Shown here one piece after another: positions 10,602 through 18,831 of a stretch of DNA of 64,000 nt. Made by a program: the position numbers and the translations under genes. The notes under the pieces were generated by a model. The model saw only the letters and a program-made list of their open reading frames with translations, made no database searches and was not told where the DNA came from. Position 1 is the first letter of the stretch; each line of letters begins with the position of its first letter. Source of the stretch: Achromobacter sp. RTa (GTDB lineage Bacteria > Pseudomonadota > Gammaproteobacteria > Burkholderiales > Burkholderiaceae_B); assembly GCF_000757485.1 (NCBI RefSeq), contig NZ_JPYO01000027.1, positions 124,001-188,000 on the forward strand. The letters run 5' to 3'.

Positions 10602-13600
10602 TTATGCCGCTTCGGAGGCCATCATCTGCACGGCCGAATCTATGTCTACCGCAACGATACGCGAAACCCCTTGCTCTTGCATGGTTACACCGACCAATTG
10701 CTTGGCCATCTGCATCGCGATCTTGTTGTGCGAGATGAACAGGAACTGGGTCTGCTCGCTCATGTTGGCGACCAGATTGGCGTAGCGTTCCGTATTGGCG
10801 TCGTCCAGCGGCGCGTCCACCTCGTCCAGCAAGCAGAACGGGGCGGGGTTGAGCTTGAACAGCGCGAACACCAGCGCGGTCGCCGTCAGCGCCTTTTCGC
10901 CGCCCGACAGCAGGTGGATGGTGCTGTTGCGCTTGCCGGGCGGTTGGGCCATGACCTGCACGCCGGCGTCGAGAATTTCCTCGCCCGTCATGCTCAGCCG
11001 GGCCTCCCCGCCGCCGAACAGCTTGGGGAAGAGCTCGCCAAAGTGGCCGTTCACCACGTTGAAGGTCTCCTGGAGCAGCTCGCGCGTTTCCCGGTCGATC
11101 TTGCGGATCGCGTCTTCGAGGGTCTCGATGGCGGTCATCAGGTCCTGGTGCTGCGAATCCAGGAAGCCCTTGCGCTCGCGCGAACTGTTCAGCTCGTCCA
11201 GCGCGGCCAGGTTGACCGAGCCCAGGGATTCGATCTGGCGCGAAATTCGGCCCACTTCCGATTGCAGCCAGCTTGCCCGGCGCCATTCATCGGACTGGTT
11301 GGCCAGTTCCTGCGCCAGGGCCTCCCGGTCAACCTCGCGCGCGTTCAGCTGTTCCGTGAATTGCTCTTCGGCCAGGCGTGCGGCCTGCTCCTGCAACTGC
11401 AATTCCATGATGCGGGCGCGCCGCGGCTCCAGCGTCTGTTCCTGCTGCAGGCGGTCTTCGTCGGCGCCGCGCAGCAAGGCCGCCAGATTGTCCATTTCCT
11501 GGCGCGCGCGCGACAGCGCTTCCTCGCGCTCGGCGCGCACCTCCAGGGCGTCCTGCAAGCCGGCCTGGGAAGCCGACGCGTCCAGCTCGGCCAGGTCCTC
11601 CTGCAATTGCTCCAGTTCGACGCTGGCGCGCTGGCTCTGGTCGGCGGCCAATTGCTGGTTGCGCTGCAGATCGGTGATCCGGACCTGGATACTGCGTTCG
11701 GCGAATTCGGCTTCCTGGGCGGCGCGCTCCAGTTCGCGCAACCCGGCGCGGGCGGCCTCGGCCTGGGCGGCGAGCGTCTCGCCGTCGATCTCGGCGTCGG
11801 CGAAGCGGGACTGGTGTTCGGCCAGCTCTTCGTCCAGCGCCTCGAAGCGGGCCTCGGCCTCCTCGCGAGTGGCGCGCAAGTCTTCTTCCTGGACCTTGAT
11901 TTCCTCCAGGTCCTGCCGCAGGCGGGAAGCGCGCTCGCCCGACTGTTCGGCCTGCTGCTGCAGGCGCGAGTGTTCCAGCTGGATGTCGTGCACCCGGCGC
12001 GTGACTTCCGCCACGCGCTGGCGCGCCGGGGCGATGGCCTGGGACACCTGCTGCCAGGCGGCCTCGGCTCGGGCCACCGCGGCGCGCGCCTGGTCGGCGA
12101 TCAGTTGCTGGGCCTTGATCTCGCGCTGCAGGTTCTCGATTTCCTGCTGGCGGGCCAGCAGCCCGGCCTGCTCGGAATCGGGCGCGTAGAAGCGCACGCT
12201 GTGCGCATCCACCAAATGCCCGGCCTTGACCACGCAGGCGCTGCCGGCGGGCAGGCTGGCGCGCATGGACAGGGCCTCGGTCAGGTCGGTGGCGGTATAA
12301 ACGCCGTCCAGCCATTCATTGAGCAGCGTGCGCAGGTCCGGATCGGTGATGCGCAACAAGCTGGCCAGCGGGGTCAGCCCGGCCGGGGCCGGAGGCGTGG
12401 GCGCGGCGGCCGGCAGCTGGTAGAAAGCCAAGCGGGCGGGCGGCGCGTCTTCGGCGAAGGCGCGGGCCCAGTCCAGGCTGCGCACTTCCATGGAGGCCAT
12501 GCGTTCGCGCATGGCGGCTTCCAGGGCGGTTTCCCAGCCTGGCTCGACGTGCAGCTTCTGCCACAGCCGGGTCAGCCCGGTAAGTTCATGCTTGGCGAGC
12601 CAGGGCTCCAGCGCCCCCTGCTTCTGCACGTCTTCCTGCAGCTTCACCAGCGCGGACAGGCGGGCTTCCAGGCGCGCAAGGTTCTGCGCGTCGGTCTGGG
12701 CGGCGGCCTGGGCGCGGCTGCGCTCGGCATCCGCTTCCGGCACGCGGCCCTCCAGCGTGGCGAGTTCTTCCTGGGCTTCCTCGAGCTGGTCTTCGCCCGC
12801 CACGCGGTCGCCGGCCAGTTGCTCGAGGCGGACCGGATCGGGGCTGTGCAATTCGCGCAGTTCCTGCTGCAGGCGCTCGCGGCGCTGCTCCAGGGCCTGC
12901 ATCTGGCGGTCCGCGTCGCGCTGCGTCTGCGCGACCAGGGCCAGGTTCTGTTCCACGCGGGCCAGGGCGGCGCGCATCTCGTCGCGCCCGGAGGCGGCTT
13001 CGCGCACGCGCTGCTCCACCGCCGGCAAGGCGGCCTGGGCGTCTTCGGCCTTGGCGCGCGCCTCTTCGGTGCGGGCGGCGCCGGTCGCCAGGTCTTCCTC
13101 GGCCTGGGCGATCTGCTCGGTGCAGTGCTCCCGCTGGGCGGTCCATTCACCGATCTGCTGCTGCAGCTGTTCGCGGCGCGCCTGCAGGCGGTTGCGGGAG
13201 TCCACCACGTGGCGAATTTCGGCTTCCAGGCGGCTCACCTGGGCGTTGGCTTCGTACAGCGCGCCCTGGGCCGTATGGGCGGCGTCGCTGGCGGCATAGT
13301 GGGCCTGGCGCCGGGATTCCAGCGCCGCTTCGCCCGCCCGCAGGCCGGCGATGGCGGCTTCCAGCTCGTTCTGGGCCTGCGCCATTTCCTGGGCCTTCTT
13401 GGCCCGCTCTTCGCGCGCCCCGGTTTCCTTCAGGAACCACAGCGCGTGCTGCTTCTTTTCGCCGTCCGCCTGGAGCTCGCGGTAGCGCGTGGCCACCTCG
13501 GCCTGCGCCTCCAGCTTTTCGAGCTGGGTGTTCAGTTCGCGCAGGATGTCTTCGACCCGGGTAAGGTTTTCGCGGGTGTCGGACAGGCGGTTCTCGGTTT

Positions 13601-14135
13601 CCCGGCGCCGTTCCTTATAGCGCGACACGCCGGCCGCTTCCTCGAGGAATACCCGCAGCTCTTCCGGGCGCGCCTCGATCAGGCGGTTGATCATGCCCTG
13701 CCCGATGATGGCGTAGCCCCGGGCGCCCAGGCCGGTGCCCAGGAAGATGTCGTGGATGTCGCGGCGGCGGACCTGCTGGTTATTGACGAAGTAGCTGCTG
13801 GTGCCGTCGCGGGTCAGGACGCGGCGCACGGCGATTTCCGCGTAGCTGCTCCATTGGCCGGCGGCGCGCCCCTCGCTGTTGTCGAACACCATTTCGACCG
13901 AGGCCCGGGCGGCAGGCTTGCGATTGCCGGAACCGTTGAAAATGACGTCCTGCATGGACTCGCCGCGCAGTTCCGAGGCCTTGGCTTCGCCCAGGACCCA
14001 GCGCACGGCGTCGATGATGTTCGACTTTCCGCAGCCATTGGGACCCACCACGCCCACCAGTTGGCTGGGCACGGGAATCACGGTGGGATCGACGAAGGAC
14101 TTGAAGCCGGCGAGTTTGAGCTGAGTAAGACGCAC
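10602..14135 (-). CDS. smc: Chromosome segregation ATPase SMC
   Basis: Chromosome condensation and segregation ATPase, 1177 residues, full length. The N-terminal head has Walker A GPNGCGKSN near residue 32 and the SMC Q-loop region. Long heptad-rich coiled coils (about 170-500 and 660-1000) flank a hinge around residues 510-650. The C-terminal head has signature LLSGGEKALTATALVFALF, Walker B PFCLLDEVDAPLDDAN and a FISHNK switch. It is the first gene of smc-zipA-ligA. Long open frames opposite it are codon-bias shadows. ScpA and ScpB partners are not in this window. Confidence 0.97.
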   Translation of the reverse strand: MRLTQLKLAGFKSFVDPTVIPVPSQLVGVVGPNGCGKSNIIDAVRWVLGEAKASELRGESMQDVIFNGSGNRKPAARASVEMVFDNSEGRAAGQWSSYAEIAVRRVLTRDGTSSYFVNNQQVRRRDIHDIFLGTGLGARGYAIIGQGMINRLIEARPEELRVFLEEAAGVSRYKERRRETENRLSDTRENLTRVEDILRELNTQLEKLEAQAEVATRYRELQADGEKKQHALWFLKETGAREERAKKAQEMAQAQNELEAAIAGLRAGEAALESRRQAHYAASDAAHTAQGALYEANAQVSRLEAEIRHVVDSRNRLQARREQLQQQIGEWTAQREHCTEQIAQAEEDLATGAARTEEARAKAEDAQAALPAVEQRVREAASGRDEMRAALARVEQNLALVAQTQRDADRQMQALEQRRERLQQELRELHSPDPVRLEQLAGDRVAGEDQLEEAQEELATLEGRVPEADAERSRAQAAAQTDAQNLARLEARLSALVKLQEDVQKQGALEPWLAKHELTGLTRLWQKLHVEPGWETALEAAMRERMASMEVRSLDWARAFAEDAPPARLAFYQLPAAAPTPPAPAGLTPLASLLRITDPDLRTLLNEWLDGVYTATDLTEALSMRASLPAGSACVVKAGHLVDAHSVRFYAPDSEQAGLLARQQEIENLQREIKAQQLIADQARAAVARAEAAWQQVSQAIAPARQRVAEVTRRVHDIQLEHSRLQQQAEQSGERASRLRQDLEEIKVQEEDLRATREEAEARFEALDEELAEHQSRFADAEIDGETLAAQAEAARAGLRELERAAQEAEFAERSIQVRITDLQRNQQLAADQSQRASVELEQLQEDLAELDASASQAGLQDALEVRAEREEALSRARQEMDNLAALLRGADEDRLQQEQTLEPRRARIMELQLQEQAARLAEEQFTEQLNAREVDREALAQELANQSDEWRRASWLQSEVGRISRQIESLGSVNLAALDELNSSRERKGFLDSQHQDLMTAIETLEDAIRKIDRETRELLQETFNVVNGHFGELFPKLFGGGEARLSMTGEEILDAGVQVMAQPPGKRNSTIHLLSGGEKALTATALVFALFKLNPAPFCLLDEVDAPLDDANTERYANLVANMSEQTQFLFISHNKIAMQMAKQLVGVTMQEQGVSRIVAVDIDSAVQMMASEAA

Positions 14136-14401
14136 AGTACGATGGACGACGGGGTGGGTTGAACGAAAGGCGTTAACGGACCTGCCGCGCAGATTGCAAA
14201 CCGGCCCATCGAGGGCCGGCTCTCATATGGCTCGTATGATACCGCAGCCGGTCCGCCCCCAAACGTTAGCAAGCGTCAACCCGCGGGCAAACGCTCAATG
14301 GCCGCCGTTTGGGCTCCGGCTATACTCCCTGACACTTTTTGGCACGACACATAAATTTTCACGCGGACTGGCCGGGCTCCGGCCGAAGAACGGGGACATT
14401 C
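14136..14401. other. smc-lplT divergent intergenic region
   Basis: The 266-bp gap contains the leaders of both divergent genes. A 7-bp hairpin (CCGGCCC at 14201-14207, GGGCCGG at 14213-14219) lies in the smc leader. A GGGGA ribosome site at about 14391 decides the TTG start of lplT. No clear sigma-70 hexamers are seen. Confidence 0.35.
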
Positions 14402-15715
14402 TTGAAACGTGGTTTCTATCTGGTCATGGCCGCGCAGGCCTTCTCGTCATTGGCGGACAATGCGCTGTTCATCGCAGCCATCGCCTTGATACAGGAACTG
14501 CACGGCCCCGACTGGTTGGCCCCCATGATGAAATGGTCGTTCGCGCTGGCCTATGTCGTGCTGGCCGCCTTCGTCGGAGCGCTGGCCGACTCCTTCCCCA
14601 AGGGGCGCGTGATGTTCTCGACCAACGCGCTGAAGGTCGGCGGCTGCATGCTGATGTTCTCCTACGCCAACATCGGCATCCCCGAGCAATACCAAACCTA
14701 CCTGGTCTGCATGGCCTACGGCATCGTGGGCATCGGCGCCGCGGCCTACTCCCCCGCCAAGTACGGCATCGTGACCGAAATGCTGCCTCCGGCCATGCTG
14801 GTCAAGGGCAATAGCTGGATCGAGGGCCTCACGGTCTTCTCCATCATCCTGGGCACCGTGTTGGGCGGCGTGCTGATTTCGTCGTCCGTTTCCGCCGCCC
14901 TGCTCAGCCATTCGTTCATCGGCAAACTGGTCCACACGCCGGCCGAGGCCGCGATCCTGGTCATCGCGTTCGTCTATCTGCTGGCGGCGCTGTGCAACCT
15001 GATGATTCCGCACACCCACGTGCGTTACCCCCCGCAACAGAAAAATCCCGTGCGCCTCGTCCGCACCTTCTGGGGCTATGTCCGTGTGCTCTGGAAGGAC
15101 AAGCTGGGCCAGATCTCGCTGGCCGTCACCACGCTCTTCTGGGGCGCGGGCGCCACGCTGCAGCTGATCGTCATCGAGTGGGGCCGCAGCCACCTGGGGT
15201 ACCAGCTGGACAAGGCCTCGATGCTGATGGGCGTGGCCGCGCTGGGCACGGTGGTCGGTTCCATCCTGGCGGGCCGTATCCCGCTGCGCCGCGCGCTCTC
15301 CGTCCTTCCGGTCGGCGCGGCCATGGGCCTGGTCGTGCTGCTGATGCCGCTGGTCTATTCGCCTTGGAGCGTCTACCTGCTGCTGCTGATCACGGGCGGC
15401 CTGGCGGGTTTCTTCGTGGTTCCCATGAACGCCCTTCTGCAGCACCGCGGCCACGTCCTGCTGTCGGCCGGCCACTCCATCGCCGTGCAGAACTTCAACG
15501 AACAGCTCAACATCCTGCTGATGGTGGCCATGTACACGCTGCTGCTGTGGCTGCAGCTGCCGATCAATGTGATCATCGTGATCTTCGGCACCGTGGTCGC
15601 CGTGCTGATGGTGGTCTTCATGCGCTGGAGCAAGCGCAACCTGCAGGCCAACCCCGAGCTTCATGAGCAAATCGGCCAGGAAGGCCACGGCCGCGCGCTG
15701 GACTCCTCGCACTAA
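14402..15715 (+). CDS. lplT: Lysophospholipid transporter LplT (MFS)
   Basis: Major facilitator that flips lysophospholipids across the inner membrane for re-acylation. It has 437 residues with about 12 transmembrane segments. A TTG start at 14402 is chosen: it has a GGGGA site a few bases upstream and gives the family N-terminus KRGFYLVMAAQAFSSLADNA. The longer open frame adds 21 unlike residues. LplT-like features include ALADSFPKGRVMF after TM2 and the FVVPMNALLQHRGH segment. The usual acyltransferase partner (Aas) is not adjacent here. A bidirectional terminator follows. Confidence 0.9.
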   Translation: MKRGFYLVMAAQAFSSLADNALFIAAIALIQELHGPDWLAPMMKWSFALAYVVLAAFVGALADSFPKGRVMFSTNALKVGGCMLMFSYANIGIPEQYQTYLVCMAYGIVGIGAAAYSPAKYGIVTEMLPPAMLVKGNSWIEGLTVFSIILGTVLGGVLISSSVSAALLSHSFIGKLVHTPAEAAILVIAFVYLLAALCNLMIPHTHVRYPPQQKNPVRLVRTFWGYVRVLWKDKLGQISLAVTTLFWGAGATLQLIVIEWGRSHLGYQLDKASMLMGVAALGTVVGSILAGRIPLRRALSVLPVGAAMGLVVLLMPLVYSPWSVYLLLLITGGLAGFFVVPMNALLQHRGHVLLSAGHSIAVQNFNEQLNILLMVAMYTLLLWLQLPINVIIVIFGTVVAVLMVVFMRWSKRNLQANPELHEQIGQEGHGRALDSSH

Positions 15716-15733
15716 GCAATTGATCTTCCAAAG

Positions 15734-15762
15734 AAAAACCGGGCTGGCGCCCGGTTTTTTTT
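15734..15762. terminator. Bidirectional intrinsic terminator lplT / UDG
   Basis: 11-bp stem (AAAAACCGGGC at 15734-15744 with its complement at 15749-15759) and a 4-nt loop, followed by Ts to 15762. The A-run on the left gives a T-run on the minus strand too. It therefore serves lplT and the convergent glycosylase gene, whose stop is 15 bp further on. Confidence 0.9.
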
Positions 15763-15776
15763 CGTCAGGAGGAAAC

Positions 15777-16712
15777 TCAGCCCATGCGGGCCGCCAGCTT
15801 CAGGTCCTGCCAGGCGCGCGCCTTTTCGCCGGGGCTGCGCAGCAGATAGGCCGGGTGATAGCTGACCACCACCGGAATCTGCACGCCCTCGTCCGTCTTC
15901 AATTGATGGATGCGGCCGCGCAGGCTGCCGATCGTGGCGTCGGTGCCCAGCAGCGTCTGGGCGGCAAAACGGCCCAGGACCAGGATCCGCTCCGGCTTGA
16001 GCAGGGCGATCTGCCGCATCAGGTACGGGCTGCAGGCCGCGATCTCCTCGGGCTTGGGGTTGCGGTTGCCCGGCGGCCGGCACTTGATGACGTTGGTAAT
16101 GAAAACATCGCGCTCGCGGCTCATGGACACGGCCGACAGCATGGCGTCCAGCAACTGGCCGGACCGGCCCACGAAAGGCTGGCCCTGCCGGTCCTCTTGC
16201 TCGCCGGGAGCCTCGCCCACCACCAGCCAGCGCGTCGGCTGGCCGCCATGGCCGAACACCGCATTGCGGCGGCCCTTGCACAGGCCGCAAGCCTCGCACG
16301 ACACGACCTGCTCGCGCATCTCGTCCAGGGTGGAATTCCTGATGGCCTCGGCCACCGGGATCGGCGCGGGCGCCTCCGCTTCGGCCACCACCTTGGGGGG
16401 AGGCGGCGGCGGCGGGCCCTTGCGGTTCAGGATGGAAGCGGGAATGCCCGGGCGGCCCGGCACGGGTTCCGCGGCAGGCGTCGCAGGCGCGGCGGGCCGG
16501 GCCGCAACCTCGACGGCCGGCGCTTCGGCCGCGGGCGCGGATACCGGAAAAACAGGTTTTGAAACAGGGACTTGCGGCTCGGCGGCCGGGCGGCTTGCCG
16601 CCGGCGCCGGCCGCAGCCACAGCCGTTCCATCCCGATCTCGCGCAGCCAGATCCTCTGGAGAGGATTGACCCGGGGAGCGGCCGGCGCAGGCGTGGAGAC
16701 GGGCGTCATCAT
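15777..16712 (-). CDS. Family 4 (Fe-S) uracil-DNA glycosylase
   Basis: Removes uracil from DNA; cytoplasmic repair enzyme of the UDGa/SPO1-pol-related type. It has 311 residues. The catalytic domain starts near residue 125. Iron-sulfur ligands are CEACGLC (about 137-143) and later cysteines in CRPPGNRN and CSPYL. The active-site motif is GEAPGEQED near 166, and the second motif is HPAYLLR near the C-terminus. The first ~120 residues are an Ala/Pro-rich linker with a run of seven prolines, longer than in compact family members. The ATG overlaps the tsaB-rimI stop by 4 bp. Confidence 0.92.
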   Translation of the reverse strand: MMTPVSTPAPAAPRVNPLQRIWLREIGMERLWLRPAPAASRPAAEPQVPVSKPVFPVSAPAAEAPAVEVAARPAAPATPAAEPVPGRPGIPASILNRKGPPPPPPPKVVAEAEAPAPIPVAEAIRNSTLDEMREQVVSCEACGLCKGRRNAVFGHGGQPTRWLVVGEAPGEQEDRQGQPFVGRSGQLLDAMLSAVSMSRERDVFITNVIKCRPPGNRNPKPEEIAACSPYLMRQIALLKPERILVLGRFAAQTLLGTDATIGSLRGRIHQLKTDEGVQIPVVVSYHPAYLLRSPGEKARAWQDLKLAARMG

Positions 16713-17965
16713 GCAGCCTCTCCGGTTGCGGCGGCAAAGCGCTTCTGCATGACCAGCGCATCTTCCCGGCCGCCCTTTTCGGCGGGATAGTAGCCGCGGC
16801 GCACGCCGATCTGCAGGTAGCCGTGCCGCTTATAGAAACTGATGGCCGACGCGTTGGACGGGCGCACTTCCAGCAGCACGCCCTCCAGGCCGCGCTCGCG
16901 CGCCTGCTGTTCGCACCAGTCGAGCAGGATGCCGCCCAGCCCCTGGCGGTGCAGCTTTCTGGCCACGGCGATCACCAGCAGATGGGCCACGTCCGGGGCG
17001 AACATGACGATACAGAACCCCGCCAGCTTGCCGTCGCGCCGCAATACCCAGGCGCCGTAGCCGGCCGCCAGGGCATCGGCGAAATTGCCGCGGGTCCAGG
17101 GGAAGGACTGCACGTGCGCCTCCAGCGCCACCACCTCGTCCAGGTCCGCATCAGTCATCGGCTGCGGAACCGAGGGCGCCAGCGACGGCTGGGCCTTGGG
17201 ATTGCCGCCCTGCCCGAGCATGCGCTCGGCCGTGGTGAAAGCCACCTTGTCCCGCACATAGAGCGGCGCGGCCAGCTCGGGAGCCAGAGCCTCGCCGCGC
17301 AGCCAGCCTTGCCGCGCAAGGCGGGCGACGCTGGCCGCTTCCGGCCGCTGCGCGCCCGCGGCGCGGCGCCATTGCCCGGGATAGGCCATTTCCGCGGCGT
17401 ACGCATCCCACGCATCGCCCGCCAGCAACACCCCAAGCGGCCGGCCCGCGCCGGCCGACCAGCCCTGCAGGTGATGCGCGGCCCAGGGCACGACTTCGGC
17501 CGCCGCGATCAGCATCGGCGGCTGCAGCGTTTCCCAGGCGATTTCGCCTTCGGCCATGCCCGTCTGGCGGTAGACCGCCAGATAGACTTCATTCATGCGG
17601 GCGTCCAGCGCCACGACTATCGCGTCCTCGGGCGAGGCTTGCACCTGGGCGGCGACCGCCTGATGAGAGACAATGGGCAATACAGGAATGCCCAGCCCGA
17701 GGCCCATGCCCTGAGCTACCCCGCAAGCCACCCGCAGGCCCGTGAAGCCGCCCGGCCCCTGGCCGAAGGCCACCGCATGCAGGGAGCCTGGCGTCAGCCC
17801 GGAGGCCGCCAGCAGCTCGTTGGCCATGGGCAAAAGCCGTTCCGCGTGCTCCTGGGAGCCCTCGTGTTCCCTGACGCTGACCTCCAGCCGGCCGCCGGCC
17901 GCGCGCAAGAGAGCCACGCCGCAACGGGACGAAGAAGTTTCCAAGGCCAGCAGGTTTAGTTCCAT
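16709..17965 (-). CDS. tsaB-rimI: TsaB-RimI fusion protein
   Basis: Bifunctional protein of 418 residues. Residues 1 to about 245 are TsaB, the non-catalytic partner of TsaD in threonylcarbamoylation of tRNA A37 (start MELNLLALETSSSRCGVAL, motif GQGPGGFTGLRVACG). Residues from about 270 are a GNAT acetyltransferase like RimI, which acetylates ribosomal protein S18 (acetyl-CoA loop RQGLGGILL, and ARERGLEGVLLEVRPSN, FYKRHGY). A Pro/Gln-rich linker (NPKAQPSLAPSVPQPM) joins them with no stop. The ATG at 17965 is chosen over an upstream one because it starts the TsaB fold. In many bacteria the two genes are adjacent but separate. Confidence 0.93.
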   Translation of the reverse strand: MELNLLALETSSSRCGVALLRAAGGRLEVSVREHEGSQEHAERLLPMANELLAASGLTPGSLHAVAFGQGPGGFTGLRVACGVAQGMGLGLGIPVLPIVSHQAVAAQVQASPEDAIVVALDARMNEVYLAVYRQTGMAEGEIAWETLQPPMLIAAAEVVPWAAHHLQGWSAGAGRPLGVLLAGDAWDAYAAEMAYPGQWRRAAGAQRPEAASVARLARQGWLRGEALAPELAAPLYVRDKVAFTTAERMLGQGGNPKAQPSLAPSVPQPMTDADLDEVVALEAHVQSFPWTRGNFADALAAGYGAWVLRRDGKLAGFCIVMFAPDVAHLLVIAVARKLHRQGLGGILLDWCEQQARERGLEGVLLEVRPSNASAISFYKRHGYLQIGVRRGYYPAEKGGREDALVMQKRFAAATGEAA

Positions 17966-18096
17966 AGATGCAGATTGTACGAAATACCGAGGCTCCGCCC
18001 CCGGTTGTAAGGGGGATTTCAACGATGGATCGCAATGTGTAATATCTTGTGAACGCCCACTAGCCGCTGGTTCTTGTCACTGTTACATTTCCGGCC

Positions 18097-18831
18097 ATGA
18101 ATACGCAAAACACCACCCCCACCCGAAAAATCCTCGTCGTCGACGATGATCCGCGCTTGCGCGATCTGCTGCGCCGGTATCTGTCCGAGCAGGGATTCAA
18201 CGTTTTCGTCGCCGAAGACGCGAAAGAGATGGGCAAACTCTGGCAACGCGAGCATTTCGACCTGCTCGTGCTGGATCTGATGCTGCCCGGCGAAGATGGC
18301 CTGTCCATCTGCCGCCGGCTGCGCGGTGGCCATGACAATACTCCCATCATCATGCTGACGGCCAAGGCGGAAGAAATCGACCGCATCGTCGGCCTGGAGA
18401 TGGGCGCGGACGACTACCTGTCCAAGCCGTTCAACCCCCGGGAACTGCTGGCGCGGATCAACGCCATCCTGCGCCGCCGCGGCACCGAGGAACACCCCGG
18501 CGCCCCCAGCCAGGAGAACGAATCCATCGCCTTCGGCCCCTACGTGCTGAACCTGTCCACCCGCACGCTCACGCGCAACGGCGAACAGGTACCCATCACC
18601 ACGGGCGAATTCTCGGTGCTCAAGGTGTTTGCGCGCCACCCGAAGATCCCGCTCTCGCGCGACAAGCTCATGGAACTGGCGCGCGGCCGCGAATACGAGG
18701 CCTTCGATCGCAGCCTCGACGTCCAGATCTCGCGTTTGCGCAAGCTGATCGAGCCCAATCCGTCCAAGCCCGTATTCATCCAGACCGTCTGGGGCCTGGG
18801 GTACGTGTTCGTGCCGGATGGTGGCAGCTGA
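18097..18831 (+). CDS. risA: OmpR-family response regulator RisA
   Basis: DNA-binding response regulator, 244 residues. The receiver domain has the acidic pocket VVDDDPRLRD near 15, phospho-acceptor D60 in VLDLMLPGEDG, and K110 in SKPF. A winged-helix OmpR domain covers about 140-240 (FDRSLDVQISRLRKLIE, VWGLGYVF). The sequence and the neighbouring sensor match the Bordetella RisA/RisS pair, which is linked there to stress, virulence and osmotic control; the regulon in this organism is not visible. It overlaps or nearly abuts the kinase gene. Confidence 0.9.
   Translation: MNTQNTTPTRKILVVDDDPRLRDLLRRYLSEQGFNVFVAEDAKEMGKLWQREHFDLLVLDLMLPGEDGLSICRRLRGGHDNTPIIMLTAKAEEIDRIVGLEMGADDYLSKPFNPRELLARINAILRRRGTEEHPGAPSQENESIAFGPYVLNLSTRTLTRNGEQVPITTGEFSVLKVFARHPKIPLSRDKLMELARGREYEAFDRSLDVQISRLRKLIEPNPSKPVFIQTVWGLGYVFVPDGGS

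Noticed and set aside
10233..14162. Very long open frames on the strand opposite smc (1309 codons), mfd (1231 codons) and nuo (1128 codons)
   Set aside because: They mirror high-GC coding sequence in a fixed antisense phase, have His/Gln/Arg/Gly-rich low-complexity translations, and resemble no family. The opposite strands encode clear SMC, Mfd and Nuo proteins.
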